This document shows positions 50,345 to 59,961 of a DNA stretch of 64,000 nucleotides, piece by piece. Made by a program: the position numbers and the translations under genes. The notes beneath the pieces were generated by a model. That model was not told the origin of the DNA. It worked only from the letters and a program-made list of their open reading frames with translations, and searched no databases. This DNA is from JAYZDP01 sp036337765 (GTDB taxonomy: Bacteria > Acidobacteriota > Thermoanaerobaculia > Multivoradales > Multivoraceae): contig JAYZDP010000168.1 in the NCBI GenBank assembly GCA_036337765.1, forward strand, positions 1-64,000, read 5' to 3'. Numbering within the stretch: position 1 is the first letter of the stretch; the number at the start of each line of letters is the position of its first letter.

Positions 50345-50544
50345 CGCGGGAGCTCCTTGAGCTTGCGCCGCACACGGACGCCGTAGGTCATAAGCACGGG
50401 TACCGCCACGAGCGACAGCAACCCGTAAACGAGGCCGAGTATCGAACCGTCTGCGACAAAGCCGCGTAGGCCCCACGATCCGGTCCCCACCGCAAGCACG
50501 GTACAGATCGTGATGAAGAGGATGTGAACAGCACCTAGAGACAT
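50341..50544 (-). CDS. Two-helix small membrane protein in the oxidase cluster
   Basis: A 67-residue protein with two hydrophobic helices (about 5-22 and 33-53, SILGLVYGLLSLVAVPVLMTYG) and a basic C-terminal tail RVRRKLKELPR. I do not recognise a family. Its start lies two bases after the COX4 stop, and its TGA overlaps the ATG of the next small gene, so translation is coupled along the cluster. Confidence 0.75.
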   Translation of the reverse strand: MSLGAVHILFITICTVLAVGTGSWGLRGFVADGSILGLVYGLLSLVAVPVLMTYGVRVRRKLKELPR

Positions 50545-50546
50545 GC

Positions 50547-50876
50547 TCAGTGACCCAGGCCCCAAGAGCTCCACTGGATGCTCAGCGAATCGGCGTAGCC
50601 GGACAGCGGCACCGCGATCAGGACGACAAAGAACAGGGCAGTGATCATCAGCGTCCACATGATCGTCCGGACTTCGCCCTTCAAGTGCATGAAGAAGAGT
50701 GCGACCAACGACGCCTTCACCGCCGCGATCAGCAACGCCAGCGTGATCGCGAGACCTATCGGAATGTCGAGGTAGCTCGCCAGGACCGTGACGACGGTCC
50801 CGACGGCGAGCGCGCCGAAAACCAGCATGTAGACCTTGACCGAGGCGCGAATCTCTTCCGGGCTGTGACCGCTCAT
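50547..50876 (-). CDS. ctaF: Cytochrome c oxidase subunit IV (bacterial COX4_pro type)
   Basis: A 109-residue protein with three membrane helices. VLASYLDIPIGLAITLALLIAAVKASLVALFFMHLKGEVRTIMW is the typical helix-2 block of prokaryotic COX4 (KA.lValfFMHLk). Small structural subunit of the heme-copper oxidase. Its ATG shares a base with the COX3 stop codon. Confidence 0.92.
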   Translation of the reverse strand: MSGHSPEEIRASVKVYMLVFGALAVGTVVTVLASYLDIPIGLAITLALLIAAVKASLVALFFMHLKGEVRTIMWTLMITALFFVVLIAVPLSGYADSLSIQWSSWGLGH

Positions 50877-51505
50877 CAGTGGCCTCCTCCGGCGACAACG
50901 CCAGCTCCAGGCAGGAGATAGAGGACCGGGAACAGGAAGATCCAGACCAGGTCGACGAAATGCCAGTACAGCCCGGCCACCTCGATTCGATTAGCGAAGC
51001 GGTCCGGTTCGGTCTGAAACATCTTCGAGCCCGGCCCCCAGAGGTAGCCGTTGACGATCAGCCCGCCGATGACGTGCAGCATGTGAAGCCCGGTCAGCAC
51101 GAAGTAGATGCCGAGGAAGGTCGAGTTCGCGGGAAAGTCACCGTGCGAGAACTTGGTGCCGTATTCGTAGGCCTTGATACCCAGGAAGGCAAGCGCGCAC
51201 AGGCACGTGATGCCCATGTAGAGCTTGTACTTGGCGAAATCGTTGAGCTTGAGCGAGGCCCACGACATGACCATCGTCACACTCGAGGCGATCAGCACGA
51301 GGGTGTTCACGAAGGCGACTGGGACATTGAGAATGTCGGAGCCGGTCGGCCAGGCGGGAGCGGCGGTCCTGAGCAGGATGTAGGTCGAGAACAATGCTCC
51401 GAAGAGCATCACCTCGGAAGCGAGAAACAGCCAAACGCCCAGCTTCGCGTTATACAGGCCCGTTTCGGGATTCGGGTCTACGTTGTACGGGATGACGACT
51501 GACAT
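50876..51505 (-). CDS. ctaE: Cytochrome c oxidase subunit III
   Basis: A 209-residue protein with five membrane helices. [26 protein letters not shown] is the COX3/CyoC start. [28 protein letters not shown] and [25 protein letters not shown] carry the conserved His and Glu residues of the core fold. The short five-helix form is typical of bacterial caa3- and bo3-type operons. It starts two bases after the COX1 stop. Confidence 0.95.
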   Translation of the reverse strand: MSVVIPYNVDPNPETGLYNAKLGVWLFLASEVMLFGALFSTYILLRTAAPAWPTGSDILNVPVAFVNTLVLIASSVTMVMSWASLKLNDFAKYKLYMGITCLCALAFLGIKAYEYGTKFSHGDFPANSTFLGIYFVLTGLHMLHVIGGLIVNGYLWGPGSKMFQTEPDRFANRIEVAGLYWHFVDLVWIFLFPVLYLLPGAGVVAGGGH

Positions 51506-51507
51506 CT

Positions 51508-53274
51508 TCAGGCCTCCTGTGGCTGGCTCTGCGCCGTGAAGTCCTCATCGGAGCCCGGAGCGCTGTACTCATAGGCGGGCCGGAAGACGGTCGGGATCTT
51601 CGGAAAGTTGCCATGGCCGATCGGTGGCGACGGCGCGTCCGTCCATTCCAGCGTCGTTGCTCTCCAGGGGTTGCCCCCGACTTTCTCGCCAGTCTTCAAG
51701 CTCATGAAGAAATTGACGATGAAAAAGATCTGCACCACTGCGAGTCCGAAGGCCGACCAGGTCATCATCTTGTTCCACACCATGACGTCCTTGGCGAACT
51801 CGTAGGTCAGCCCACCGTCGTACAGGCGTCGCGACAATCCGGCCATGCCCTGGATGAGCATCGGGAAGAAGATGCCGTTGATGAACAGGAGGGACGGCCA
51901 GAAGTGCAGCTTGCCGAGCAGTTCCGACATCTTGCGACCCGTCACCTTCGGGTACCAATAGTAGATCCCGGCAAAGATGGCGAAGATCGTGCCCGGAGCC
52001 ACAACGTAGTGGAAGTGGCCGATAACGTAGTACGTGTCGTGCAGCGGGATGTCCGACGCCGTCAGCCCGAGGGGCAGGCCGGTCAGACCGCCGATCGCGA
52101 ACATGGGGAGAAACGCCAGCGCGAAGAGCATCGGCGTGTTGAAGCGAATCGAGCCGCCCCACAGCGACAGCAGCAGACACGTCAGGATGATCACCGAGGG
52201 AATGGAGATGATCATCGTCGTAGTCTGGAAGAAGGCGCTGATCACTGTGCCCATGCCGGTCATGAACATGTGATGGGCCCAGACGATGAATGACATGAAG
52301 CCGAGAAAAACCACCGAGTACACCAGTGACTTGTAGCCCCAGATGGGCTTGCGGGTGTTGTTGGCGATGATCTCTCCGACCATTCCCATGGCGGGCAGCA
52401 CGAGAACGTAGACCTCGGGATGGGCCAGAAACCAGAACAAGTGCTGCCAGAGCAACGGGCTGCCGCCCCCGCTCCTGAAATCCTCCATCTCACCGCTGAT
52501 CACGAGGCCGTCGGGCATGAAGAAGCTCGTGTCGACGAGGCGATCGAAGAGCTGCAGAACTCCCGCCGCCTCCAGCGGTGGGAAGGCCAGCAGAAGTAGG
52601 AACGAGGTCACGAGCTGTGCCCAAACGAAAAAGGGAAGCCGCATCCAGGTAAGCCCCGGCGCGCGCATCTGAATGATGGTGACCAGGAAATTTACGGCGC
52701 CCAGAAGTGAAGACGTGATGAGCAGGATCATTCCGAACAGCCAGACCGTCTGCCCGTCCTCGAGGACCGATAGCGGCGGATAGGACGTCCAACCCGACCG
52801 AGCCGCGCCGCCCGGCAGAAAGAAGCTCGACGCCATCAAAAGCCCGCCAGGCAGGAAGCACCAGTAACTCGCCATGTTCAGCTTCGGGAACGCCATGTCG
52901 GGCGCGCCGATCTGAAGCGGAACCACGTAGTTGCCGAAGGCGCCGACGAGCAGCGGAACGACAGCCATGAACACCATGATGGTGCCGTGCATCGCGCCGA
53001 GCTGGTTGTAGAACTCCGGCAGCATGATGCCGCCGGGTGCGTTGTCGGCCCCGAAGAGTCCGCCGATCGCTGGGATCGGCTTGCCCGGATACGCCAGCTG
53101 CCACCGCATGAGCAGCATCAAGCAGAAGCCGAGGAGCATGAACACCAGCGCGGTCAACCCGTACTGGATGCCGATCATCTTGTGATCCTGGGAGAAGACG
53201 TACTTCCGCCAGAAGCTCTCCTCGTGGTGCTCCTCGTGAGCGTCGGCGTGGGAGTCGGTGGTTGCAGGTTCCAT
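51508..53274 (-). CDS. ctaD: Cytochrome c oxidase subunit I (heme-copper oxidase, A-type)
   Basis: A 588-residue protein with about 12-14 helices. The low-spin heme His is in [20 protein letters not shown]. The binuclear site is in [19 protein letters not shown] (CuB His with the Tyr cross-link partner; HPEVY) and [11 protein letters not shown] (CuB His-His), with the heme ligands in [19 protein letters not shown] with Glu is typical of A-type enzymes with a D channel. It reduces O2 to water and pumps protons. Seven bases downstream of ctaB. Confidence 0.97.
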   Translation of the reverse strand: MEPATTDSHADAHEEHHEESFWRKYVFSQDHKMIGIQYGLTALVFMLLGFCLMLLMRWQLAYPGKPIPAIGGLFGADNAPGGIMLPEFYNQLGAMHGTIMVFMAVVPLLVGAFGNYVVPLQIGAPDMAFPKLNMASYWCFLPGGLLMASSFFLPGGAARSGWTSYPPLSVLEDGQTVWLFGMILLITSSLLGAVNFLVTIIQMRAPGLTWMRLPFFVWAQLVTSFLLLLAFPPLEAAGVLQLFDRLVDTSFFMPDGLVISGEMEDFRSGGGSPLLWQHLFWFLAHPEVYVLVLPAMGMVGEIIANNTRKPIWGYKSLVYSVVFLGFMSFIVWAHHMFMTGMGTVISAFFQTTTMIISIPSVIILTCLLLSLWGGSIRFNTPMLFALAFLPMFAIGGLTGLPLGLTASDIPLHDTYYVIGHFHYVVAPGTIFAIFAGIYYWYPKVTGRKMSELLGKLHFWPSLLFINGIFFPMLIQGMAGLSRRLYDGGLTYEFAKDVMVWNKMMTWSAFGLAVVQIFFIVNFFMSLKTGEKVGGNPWRATTLEWTDAPSPPIGHGNFPKIPTVFRPAYEYSAPGSDEDFTAQSQPQEA

Positions 53275-53280
53275 AAGTCT

Positions 53281-54180
53281 CTATCCTCCGAGCCCTGGAA
53301 CATGCTCCAGGAGCGACAGCCCGAACACGACCGGGATGTAAAGCACCGAGCCCAAGAGCACCCGGCGAGCCGCAGACTTCGACCGATCTCTGGCGAATCC
53401 GACCGACGTCCAGAGGAACGCGAGCCCGGCGACCGTCGAGCCGACCAGAAAGATCGTCCCGCCGAAACCGAGCGACGGGGAGACCGCCGTCAGCAGGACG
53501 AGCATCACACTAGTGATGAGCATCCAAAACGAGGTCCGCCCACCAGTGCGATCGAGAACCGGGAGGATGGGGAAGCCCCCTCGTTCGTAGTCCTCTCGGT
53601 GCATCCAGCCGATGGCCAAGAAATGAGGGATCTGCCAAAAGAAGACGATGCCGAAAAGCACCCAGGCACCGAGATCGAGTCGCCCGGCAGCTGCCGCCCA
53701 GCCGATGACGGGGGGCAGCGCACCCGGCACGGCGCCTACCAGGGTGGAGATCGGTGTCTTCGTCTTCAGCGGCGTATACAGAAAGAGATAGGAGAACGAA
53801 GTCGCGGCACCCAGCGCTGCAGCGAGTGGGTTGACCCGCCAAGCCAGAAGGAGCACCGACAGCACCGTCAGCACACTGCAGACAACGAGCACCAAACCAC
53901 GATCGACACGGCCCGCCGCGATCGGTCGATCGGCGGTGCGGTCCATGCGCGCGTCCTGGCGCACCTCGATGACCTGATTAAGCGCCGACGCGCAGCTCGC
54001 GAGGATGCCGGTCGCGACAATCGCCTCGAGCACAGCAAGGCTCGGGACCGCCATGGGCGCGGCCAGAAACGCCCCCGCCGCCATGGTGATCAACACCATC
54101 AGCGTGATGCGAGGTTTCGTCAACTCGCTGAGGTCGCTCCAACCGACCTCGTGGCTCATCTGCGCAGCTCCGGCTTTCAT
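53281..54180 (-). CDS. ctaB: Heme O synthase (protoheme IX farnesyltransferase)
   Basis: A 299-residue UbiA-type prenyltransferase with about eight membrane helices. The polyprenyl-diphosphate site is NQVIEVRQDARMDRTADRPIAAGR (about 68-92), and the second loop is HREDYERGGFPILPV. It adds the farnesyl group to heme B for the oxidase encoded next to it. A start at M8 (MSHEVGWSDLSELTKPRI) is also possible. Confidence 0.93.
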   Translation of the reverse strand: MKAGAAQMSHEVGWSDLSELTKPRITLMVLITMAAGAFLAAPMAVPSLAVLEAIVATGILASCASALNQVIEVRQDARMDRTADRPIAAGRVDRGLVLVVCSVLTVLSVLLLAWRVNPLAAALGAATSFSYLFLYTPLKTKTPISTLVGAVPGALPPVIGWAAAAGRLDLGAWVLFGIVFFWQIPHFLAIGWMHREDYERGGFPILPVLDRTGGRTSFWMLITSVMLVLLTAVSPSLGFGGTIFLVGSTVAGLAFLWTSVGFARDRSKSAARRVLLGSVLYIPVVFGLSLLEHVPGLGG

Positions 54181-54240
54181 CTCCCGTCCAATCGATCAAA
54201 CGCGCGGAGGCGATCCGATCGCCCCCGCACCGTTAGTTCA

Positions 54241-55011
54241 TCAACCTCCGAAGCCGAGATCCAGGCTGGCGGAGCCGCCGGCCTCGATCGTCACCTGTCC
54301 GGACTGTGTACCGAGACTCTCATGCCACGCCTCGACGGTATAGCTGCCCGCCGGCACGCCGGAGATGGAAAAGCTGCCGTCCGCGCCGGTCACGGCGAAG
54401 AACGGGTTGTCGACGACGCCGATGTAGGACTGCATCCAGGGATGCACGTCGCACTTGACCGGAATGACCTCGGCCGAATCGAAGGTGCGCTCGAGCTCCA
54501 TGCCTTGGAAGGGCTGGGCCTGATTGAACTCAGGGTTCGCGGACGGCGTCGCATGGACGTTGTGCAGCGTCGGATCCTGATTGATGACCTTCAGCGTCTG
54601 GCCGATCAGGACACCTTGGACGCGAGGCACGTAGACACAGCCCTGCTGAGTGAGCGTCGCGGCCTCGCCGGGTGCTCCGAAGCTGCCCGATACGCCCTTC
54701 ACGGCGACCAGGACGTTGGCGAGGTTGCCGGAATCGTCGGCAACGTGTGTCTCCGAGTGCACGGCACCGTCATGGAGGCCGGCACACACCGGATCGGCGT
54801 CCATCTGAATCTCGGAGTCCGGATCCTCGCCGCCGGCAACGGTGATGGTGCCAGAGACAGAGCCCGTCTGCGACGGGTCGAGGGCAGGTGCGGTCGCGAC
54901 GGCCGGCGCGGTCGGTGCCGAGTCGGTGTCGCCGCCGCCACCACAGCCGACCAGCCCGATGAGGGCCACGGCTAGGAACGGGAGGGCGAGCCTCCAGTTT
55001 TCATGCTTCAT
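54241..55011 (-). CDS. Lipoprotein with cupredoxin-like copper motif
   Basis: A 256-residue lipoprotein. The lipobox is ALIGLVGCGGGG (Cys about 23), followed by a low-complexity Thr/Ala/Pro linker. The folded part has TLKVINQDPTLHNVHATP and VIPVKCDVHPWMQSYIGV: a His, then Cys-x2-His-x2-Met, the ligand set of a type 1 copper (cupredoxin-like) site. A carboxypeptidase-regulatory-like beta sandwich (GSFSISGVPAGSYTVEAWHE) follows. A periplasmic electron-carrier or copper-delivery role in the respiratory cluster is inferred. AGGAGG lies eight bases ahead of the ATG at 55011. Confidence 0.82.
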   Translation of the reverse strand: MKHENWRLALPFLAVALIGLVGCGGGGDTDSAPTAPAVATAPALDPSQTGSVSGTITVAGGEDPDSEIQMDADPVCAGLHDGAVHSETHVADDSGNLANVLVAVKGVSGSFGAPGEAATLTQQGCVYVPRVQGVLIGQTLKVINQDPTLHNVHATPSANPEFNQAQPFQGMELERTFDSAEVIPVKCDVHPWMQSYIGVVDNPFFAVTGADGSFSISGVPAGSYTVEAWHESLGTQSGQVTIEAGGSASLDLGFGG

Positions 55012-55086
55012 TCTCAAAACCTCCTTGTACTGGAATCGAGGCTGCGGACCGGGTTCTTTTCGTGAGCCCGTAGTGGAATCGCAGCC

Positions 55087-58017
55087 TTACAAGCTCCATA
55101 GGTAGTCGCGCAGAACGGCCGAGACCTGATCGACGTCGCCGAGGAACTCTTTGAGCTCGTCCTCGGACCCGAAGTGGCGCATCATGCGCGACTTCTGATC
55201 GTCGAACGTTGGCTGGTCGATGGCCATCGGCAACGGCGACACGAGCTCCCCGTTCTGCAGGGGAAAGTTGGTCGGCATGCGCGTGCCGGGTACCCAGAGC
55301 TGTGGATCTTTGATCCACTCCGGAACCCATTCGTGGCGCAGCCGGTCCTTGGCGAGCAATAGCGACGGTGCGAGGTCGGCTTCGCCGCCACCGAGAGCCG
55401 CGAGGGCCTCGGGGCCGGCTGGGTGACAGCGACCGCACTGCAACATGCCGAAGATCTCGCCGCCCAGCGCAGTGTTGCGGCGCGAGGGTGACGGCGGATC
55501 GGACGCGAACGGCGTCGCCTCGTCGAGCGCCGCGAAGTAGGCGATCATCGTGTTGGCGTTCTCGTCAGAGAACTCGAATGTCGGCATTCGCACGTCGAGC
55601 CAAGGCCGCAGCTGGACGCTCGATGGATCGTGAAGGAAGCCGAACAGCCAGTCAGCCTGCGTACGGGCTCCCTGCGAAGCAAGGTTTGGCGGCAGATTCG
55701 AGTCGTCGGCCATCGCCTCGGCGATACGGCGGCCGTCACCCTCGATGATGTGGCACCCCTGGCAGTTCAGCCGCGTGACCAGCCTTCGACCCGCTGCCAA
55801 AGCCGGCCCGGTGGTGGGGTCGCCCGCCTTGCGCTGCTCGATCACCGACTCCTTGGTGAAGCCCATGAGCAGGGTCGTCACCGCGTCGGCCTCGGTGCGC
55901 GACATCCCGAAGTTCGGCATCCGGTAGAGCTCTTCGTAGCCTTTGACGAGCTCCTTGCCGTGATCCCAGTAGCGTGGCCGCTGCAGCTTCGTGCGGATCC
56001 AGTCGTACTTGGTGTGAGGCACGTCGTGGGAGTGGCCGAAGTCGAACAGATGCAAGGGCTTGGCCGCCTCTTCGGTCAGCTCCACGCCGATCGGCTTGGC
56101 GTCTTCGAAGCCGCCGATGGTGTGACAGCCCGCGCAGCCGTACTTGGCGATAGTCTGCCGGCCAAGGTACTGGCGCTGCTCCGGGTCCGACATCTCCGCC
56201 AAGCGCGCTTCGCTCTGCTCGATCGTCATCGTCGTACGCAGATAGGCCTTGATCAGGTCTCCCCTGGCCGCCGCGTCGACCGACTCACGGCCGAGGTTCT
56301 CCCAGTCTGTCTTGCGGCTCTGCATCAGGAAGGCGACGACGTCGGCGGCTTCCTGGTCGCTGAGCCGAAGATTCGGCATCGCGGTATCGGGTCGGTACTG
56401 TTTAGGATCCTGGATCCAGGCGTAGAGCCACTCGGCGGAGACCTTTGAGCCGACGCCAAGCAGGTTCGGACCGTGCAGCCTCTCGAGACTCTCGAAGTAG
56501 AACTCGCGCGGGTTCTCGGCGTCGATCACGTGACACCCGGTGCAGCCCACCGAGTTGAAAAGCTCTTCACCACGCCCTGAGTTGCCCGATGGAACCGAGG
56601 CGTAGGTTGCCGCTGCGGAGTTCTCCCACAGATAGTCCACCGCGGATTCGATCTCGGCTCGCTGGAAGGCCTTGTTCTGGTCGCCGGCGATGTTCTCCTG
56701 ATAGAAGAAATGCGGCATCCAGGTGGTCTGGCGGAAGTCGCGCGGAGTTTCGATCCACTTCGCTGCCCAGCCGGCGTTGGTTTTCGAGGCCACCTTGCGC
56801 AGGTCGGGGCCGACCTTGGGAAGATCCTCGTAGGCCTCGTAGCCGATGTTGTGGCAGCCGTAGCACCCCATCTTGGTGACCAGCTTGCGGCCACGGTCTA
56901 CGACGTTGGAACGCGGGACCCACACCTGGTCAGCGTGGCAGGACAGGCAGCCGGCCTCGGACAGTGGAGTCGGGTGGATCGGGGTCTCGAGGTACTTCTC
57001 GTACTTCCAGCCGTACTCGCCCTCCCACTCGGCCTTCTGATCCTCCGTCACCGGGCTGTGGCCAGCGCGTACGAAGTCGGTCGCCCGGTCGAGGCCCGAG
57101 TGGCACACGGTGCAGCCGAAGTCGCTGTAGTTGTGGGGCGAAGCGTCGGAGACGAAGAGATCTAGGCGGGGGTGCGAGCGGAAGGGTTCGGCCCACTCCT
57201 CGCCGTCGAAGCCCTCGCGGTCGGCGGCGACATGGCACGTCATGCAGCGGTCGACCCGGTCAATGGTGGTGAAGTTGATGTCGTGGAACAGTCCCGACAG
57301 CATCACCTGCTCGATCTTCAGCGATGGCGCCAGCATGTCCATGAGAGGGGCGTTGACCAGGAAGTAGTCGAGGCTCTTCTCCACCGTGGCGAGACGCGTC
57401 TCGAGACCGTCCAGCGCCGAGTTGAGATCCGCGAGCTTGCCTTCCGACGCCGTCAGCCCGGCCCGCTCCTCCTCAAGAGCGGTCTGCCCGTCTGCGATCT
57501 GGCCCTGGATGTCCTCGACCACGCGGGTCTCGGCGATCCACTTCTCGGTCAGGCCGTCGTTGCGGGCCTTCTCGTTTTCGATGGCGCCCTCGTCACCGCT
57601 CTGCAGGGCCGCGTCATATTCGTACTTGCCGGCGTCGAGCACCGACTTGGTGGCTCGCATCTGGGCGTCCGCGGCGAACAGCTGGCGGTCGAGACTCTCC
57701 AGGTTGGACTCGAGCTCGTCGATCTCGCCGCGCCGACCATCCAAGCGCTCGCGCTCGGCGGTCAGCTCCTGCTGCACCGCTGTGAGCGACTCCTGGTTCA
57801 ACGCCTGACGTTCGGCCTCCATCTCGGCGACGATCGACGCGCGCTCGAGATCGCGAAACTCAGCCTGATACCGCTTCCACGGACGTCCGAAGTCGCCGAG
57901 AACCATCCACAGCGTTACCGCCAGAAGCCCCAACGAGCTAATGGCGAACCAGACGTTCATGTCCCGGAAGTCGTAATGACGATCTGGGGTTTTTTGCGGT
58001 GGAGTGGGACTTGCCAC
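55087..58017 (-). CDS. Octaheme c-type cytochrome with membrane anchor and coiled-coil stalk
   Basis: A 976-residue protein. One membrane helix (about 21-41) is followed by a long charged coiled coil (about 50-215; repeated Glu/Leu/Arg heptads). Eight CxxCH heme sites follow: CMTCH (about 258), CTVCH, CLSCH, CYGCH, CTGCH, CAGCH, CQGCH and CGRCH. Several are followed by MPxF/MPNL-type segments (TAMPNLRLSDQEA, YRMPNFGMS, VRMPTFEFSDE) that supply Met ligands as in class I cytochrome c domains. The position directly after the split cytochrome b suggests that it replaces cytochrome c1 and passes electrons to the oxidase CuA. I know no standard name for this layout. Confidence 0.9.
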   Translation of the reverse strand: MASPTPPQKTPDRHYDFRDMNVWFAISSLGLLAVTLWMVLGDFGRPWKRYQAEFRDLERASIVAEMEAERQALNQESLTAVQQELTAERERLDGRRGEIDELESNLESLDRQLFAADAQMRATKSVLDAGKYEYDAALQSGDEGAIENEKARNDGLTEKWIAETRVVEDIQGQIADGQTALEEERAGLTASEGKLADLNSALDGLETRLATVEKSLDYFLVNAPLMDMLAPSLKIEQVMLSGLFHDINFTTIDRVDRCMTCHVAADREGFDGEEWAEPFRSHPRLDLFVSDASPHNYSDFGCTVCHSGLDRATDFVRAGHSPVTEDQKAEWEGEYGWKYEKYLETPIHPTPLSEAGCLSCHADQVWVPRSNVVDRGRKLVTKMGCYGCHNIGYEAYEDLPKVGPDLRKVASKTNAGWAAKWIETPRDFRQTTWMPHFFYQENIAGDQNKAFQRAEIESAVDYLWENSAAATYASVPSGNSGRGEELFNSVGCTGCHVIDAENPREFYFESLERLHGPNLLGVGSKVSAEWLYAWIQDPKQYRPDTAMPNLRLSDQEAADVVAFLMQSRKTDWENLGRESVDAAARGDLIKAYLRTTMTIEQSEARLAEMSDPEQRQYLGRQTIAKYGCAGCHTIGGFEDAKPIGVELTEEAAKPLHLFDFGHSHDVPHTKYDWIRTKLQRPRYWDHGKELVKGYEELYRMPNFGMSRTEADAVTTLLMGFTKESVIEQRKAGDPTTGPALAAGRRLVTRLNCQGCHIIEGDGRRIAEAMADDSNLPPNLASQGARTQADWLFGFLHDPSSVQLRPWLDVRMPTFEFSDENANTMIAYFAALDEATPFASDPPSPSRRNTALGGEIFGMLQCGRCHPAGPEALAALGGGEADLAPSLLLAKDRLRHEWVPEWIKDPQLWVPGTRMPTNFPLQNGELVSPLPMAIDQPTFDDQKSRMMRHFGSEDELKEFLGDVDQVSAVLRDYLWSL

Positions 58018-58078
58018 GGCTCTTCCTTTCAGGAGGCTTGCTGGCTAGAGGCTTCGATCTGAATCTCGCGGCGCTCGG

Positions 58079-59161
58079 TCAAATGTTGAGAAAGAACTCT
58101 TGGATGTGCACGAAGTACTTGAGGTTGAACATCCAGCGGAGATACATCTTGATCGGCATGCTCATCATGATGAGCACCAGCGAGATGCCGATGTAGTAGC
58201 GCGACGGACCCATTTCGTCGTAGAAGCGTTTGAAGTACTTCGAGACCTTCGGCAGCATCACCGGCAGCACCAACATATAGAGGGCTACGAGAATCAGCCC
58301 CGGTGACTCGCGCAGGAGCCAATGTGACGGGTGACCGATACCGAGGAGTCGTATCCAGAAGAAATCGGCAACATCGACGTTGATCAGTGGCTCGACCTTC
58401 GCCAGGTCCCAGTATTCGTAGGGACCGAAGAAGTTCCAGTTCGGACCGCGCAGGAAGGTGCCAATGACGATCAGCTGGATCCACAGGATGAGATAGCCGA
58501 AGTTGAAAAGCAGGATTTCTGTCTTTCTCTCCTTGAATGTGAAGTAGCCGTTGCCCTTCTTATTCGTGTCGATATATGGAACCGCCATTAACCCCAGAAT
58601 GATCAGGCTCGGCAATACAACGCCGGCCATCCACGGGTCGAAGTAGACCAGCATCTCCTGCAGCCCCAGGAAGTACCACGGCGCCTTCGATGGATTCGGT
58701 GCAACCGACGTGTTCGCCGGCTCTTCCAGGGGTGCCATAAGCACGATCGACCACACCACCATCACGATGGTGAGGATCACCATGCAAATGAACTCGGAGA
58801 AGACCAGGTCCGGCCAGGTGAAGATGCGGTCCTGGGACTCGCTCTTTTCGAAGGTGGGCTCGCCCTCGGCAGCGAGGTCGTCGTTGGTGTGGGCCTTGTT
58901 CATGGCCAGCCAGAGAAAGTAGCCCACCAGAAAGACCATCATCACGATCGGAACGTTGTCCGCCTTGGTGACGATCAGTCGAAAATCCGGACTCGCCAGG
59001 CTGACCAAGAAGTACCCCGTACCACCGATTAGCATGGCGACCCCGCCGGCCTTCGACCACAACTTCTTGGAGCGGAACATCAACCAGAAGGCAACCAGCG
59101 ACAGGCTGAAGGACCACTGCGGGGCCGACAGAAAGTTGACGAAATCGGCGAGGAACTGCAT
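58079..59161 (-). CDS. Cytochrome b C-terminal part (subunit IV-like) with extra helices
   Basis: A 360-residue membrane protein. The block SKAPWYFLGLQEMLVYFDPWMAGVVLPSLIILGLMAVPYID matches subunit IV of b6f-type complexes; APWYF corresponds to the PEWY Qo motif with Glu replaced. About 120 N-terminal residues (three or four helices, then a soluble loop with TWPDLVFSEFICMVILTIVMVVWS) and several C-terminal helices are extra relative to 160-residue subunit IV. Its start overlaps the stop of the cytochrome b N-terminal gene by one base. Part of the quinol-oxidising complex. Confidence 0.88.
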   Translation of the reverse strand: MQFLADFVNFLSAPQWSFSLSLVAFWLMFRSKKLWSKAGGVAMLIGGTGYFLVSLASPDFRLIVTKADNVPIVMMVFLVGYFLWLAMNKAHTNDDLAAEGEPTFEKSESQDRIFTWPDLVFSEFICMVILTIVMVVWSIVLMAPLEEPANTSVAPNPSKAPWYFLGLQEMLVYFDPWMAGVVLPSLIILGLMAVPYIDTNKKGNGYFTFKERKTEILLFNFGYLILWIQLIVIGTFLRGPNWNFFGPYEYWDLAKVEPLINVDVADFFWIRLLGIGHPSHWLLRESPGLILVALYMLVLPVMLPKVSKYFKRFYDEMGPSRYYIGISLVLIMMSMPIKMYLRWMFNLKYFVHIQEFFLNI

Positions 59162-59940
59162 CAGACGGGCCCCGAGATTCCACCGTCCTTACGGACGCGC
59201 CAGAAGTGAACGGCCATCAGGAACGCGGCGATGAGCGGGATGCCGACGCAGTGCAGCACGTAGAAGCGCAACAGCGTGGCACCACCGATGACTCGGCCGG
59301 CGATCAACCCGAACCGCGCATCGCTGCCGACGTGGACCAGGTTCTGCCCCCCCAACGTGAGAAAGGCGGCACCCGGACCCTCAGCGCCGAGTAGCGGCGT
59401 CGCACGGGCCATGTTCGAGCCGACGGTGATCGCCCAGATGGCGAGCTGATCCCAGGGAAGGAGGTAGCCGGTGAACGACAGCATCAGGGTCATCACTAGC
59501 AGCAGAACGCCTACGTTCCAGTTGAACTCGCGCGGAGGCTTGTACGAACCGGTCATGAAGACCCGGAACATGTGCAGCCACACAGCGATGACCATGGCGT
59601 GCGCACCCCACCGGTGCAGCTCGCGCATGATGCCGAAGGCGACCGCCTCGCGCAGGTCCACCATGTCGACGTAGGCGTACTCGATGGTCGGCCGGTAATA
59701 GAACATCAGCAGCAACCCGGTGATGGTCTCGACCAGGAAGAGAAAGAAAGCCGTCCCTCCCATGCACCAGGTGTAGCTCATCCTGATACCCGACTTCTTC
59801 ACCTTCACCGGGTGAAGATGCAGCACCACGTTGCCCAGCATCGCCAGGGCTCGCTTGCGGTTGTCGGTAGGGATCCCGACCCGGAAGATCGACTTCCAGA
59901 CCTGAGACTTGACGATCGCCTTCTGCAGGAAATTCAGCAT
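59161..59940 (-). CDS. Cytochrome b N-terminal part (b6-like)
   Basis: A 259-residue diheme cytochrome b. The four heme-ligating His are in [24 protein letters not shown] and [24 protein letters not shown] (two pairs on helices B and D). [23 protein letters not shown] is the conserved GYxLPWxQ loop. It lies 21 bases after the Rieske stop. Split from its C-terminal part as in b6f-type complexes. Confidence 0.95.
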   Translation of the reverse strand: MLNFLQKAIVKSQVWKSIFRVGIPTDNRKRALAMLGNVVLHLHPVKVKKSGIRMSYTWCMGGTAFFLFLVETITGLLLMFYYRPTIEYAYVDMVDLREAVAFGIMRELHRWGAHAMVIAVWLHMFRVFMTGSYKPPREFNWNVGVLLLVMTLMLSFTGYLLPWDQLAIWAITVGSNMARATPLLGAEGPGAAFLTLGGQNLVHVGSDARFGLIAGRVIGGATLLRFYVLHCVGIPLIAAFLMAVHFWRVRKDGGISGPV

Positions 59941-59961
59941 GCTCGCCCCGATCTCGCGCCG

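Noticed and set aside
52987..54975. Long plus-strand open frame (662 codons) antisense to COX1, ctaB and the lipoprotein gene
   Set aside because: It lies opposite three clear genes, has no recognisable domain and an Arg/His/Asp-rich composition typical of antisense frames in GC-rich DNA.
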